From NCBI RefSeq assembly GCF_028372415.1, contig NC_092872.1, forward strand, positions 265,447,008-265,511,007: a DNA stretch of 64,000 nt. The letters run 5' to 3'. Shown in pieces: positions 63,485 through 64,000 of the stretch; position 1 is the stretch's first letter; the number at the start of each line of letters is the position of its first letter. The stretch comes from Notamacropus eugenii. Its lineage: Eukaryota; Chordata; Mammalia; Diprotodontia; Macropodidae. The notes beneath the pieces are model-generated. The model saw only the letters and a program-made list of their open reading frames with translations. It searched no databases and was not told where the DNA came from. A program made the position numbers and the translations under genes.

Positions 63485-63655
63485 AGACCAGAGATTCAGA
63501 ACTGGAAGGTATCTTTAAGGTGACCCAGTTGAACCCATTCATTTTATAGTTGAGGAAACCGAGGCTCAGAAAGGCTAAATGATTTACCACAGGAAGTGGC
63601 TAAACCAGATTGGAACACATGATCTCCAAATCCAGCCCTCTTTCCACTTCAATTC
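63485..63655 (-). mobile_element. MIR-like SINE, antisense
   Basis: 'cagaactggaaggtatcttt', 'cattcattttatagttgagg' and 'aaaccgaggctcagaaaggc'. The CR1/L3-type tail is on its left. Confidence 0.82.
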
Positions 63656-63714
63656 TATTCAATCTTATCTCCTTGGCCACAGTCCTTTGACTATGCTAAT
63701 ATCCAGAGTCATTT

Positions 63715-64000
63715 TAATCAGGAGGCATTTATTAAGTGTTTATTGAGTGCTAAAAATTAGGGATACAAAGAAAGGCAAAAATCAATATTTATCCTCATGT
63801 GGCATACATTCTAATGGTGGAGGAAATATGCAAATAACTAGATGTATAGGGTAGATGAAAGGGAATCAGAAAGCGAAAGGCATTGGCAGCAAGGGGAACA
63901 GGGAGAGGCCTCTGAGAGAAGGCAGATTTGAGATGGGACATGAAGAAAACCAGGGGAACTAAGAGACAGAGGCTAGGGACCAGAGCAGTACAGGCATGGG
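63715..64000 (-). mobile_element. L2 LINE, antisense, runs off the window
   Basis: 'aggcatttattaagtgttta', 'gctaaaaattagggatacaa', 'gcatacattctaatggtgga' and 'gagatgggacatgaagaaaa'. Continues beyond the right edge. Confidence 0.82.

Overview
This is about 64 kb of animal nuclear DNA, almost certainly from a marsupial. It is AT-rich with very few CpGs, and I found no convincing protein-coding exon, functional RNA gene, CpG island, operon or CRISPR array. It is either intergenic or the inside of a very large intron. Longer reading frames belong to transposon relics, simple repeats or chance. The lineage call rests on the repeats: tRNA-derived SINEs with a BovB/RTE-type tail (MAR1-like), MIR/THER SINEs, very abundant L2 and L3/CR1 LINE fragments, and ORF1-only LINE-1 derivatives (HAL1-like). 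No Alu, B1/B2 or Bov-tA was seen. Family names come from recognised consensus features, not a database search; edges of old repeats are good to roughly 20-50 bp.

Layout. 1-10.5 kb: L2, MIR and L3 fragments, a TG microsatellite, an L1 3' end and a repeat-free block at 7.4-8.3 kb. 10.57-16.15 kb: the clearest structure, an antisense L2 split by one HAL1-like element (A, 10881-16073), itself split by a second (B, 11926-14736), each with exact target-site duplications. 16.6-29.5 kb: repeat-poor blocks (possible conserved noncoding DNA) between SINEs, hAT-type miniature elements and L2/L3 pieces. 29.5-32.1 kb: an antisense L1 interrupted by a sense L1 3' fragment. 35.6-38.2 kb: a long antisense L2 with reverse-transcriptase sequence, then a 640-bp unit ending like an RTE-type LINE. 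45.8-49.1 kb: a third HAL1-like element (C), inserted in an antisense L2 at the same consensus position as A. 49.4-51.4 kb: L3 reverse-transcriptase relics and the 3' half of an RTE/RTE-X-like LINE. 52.7-54.9 kb: a fourth, older HAL1-like element (D), antisense. 57.6-59.6 kb: a sense L2 with reverse-transcriptase relics, broken by an antisense L2, an L2 3' end, a long (TC)n(AT)n microsatellite and a SINE. 60-64 kb: MIR and L2 pieces and a MAR1-like SINE cleanly inserted into a MIR.

The pieces do not form a pathway. The window is a layered record of retrotransposition: old L2/L3/MIR, then hAT-type miniature elements, HAL1/L1 and MAR1-like SINEs inserted into them. No undescribed functional system was found. 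The most informative observations are the nested HAL1 elements with target duplications, the repeated use of one L2 site, four ORF1-only elements in one window, and several repeat-free blocks that deserve a conservation test.
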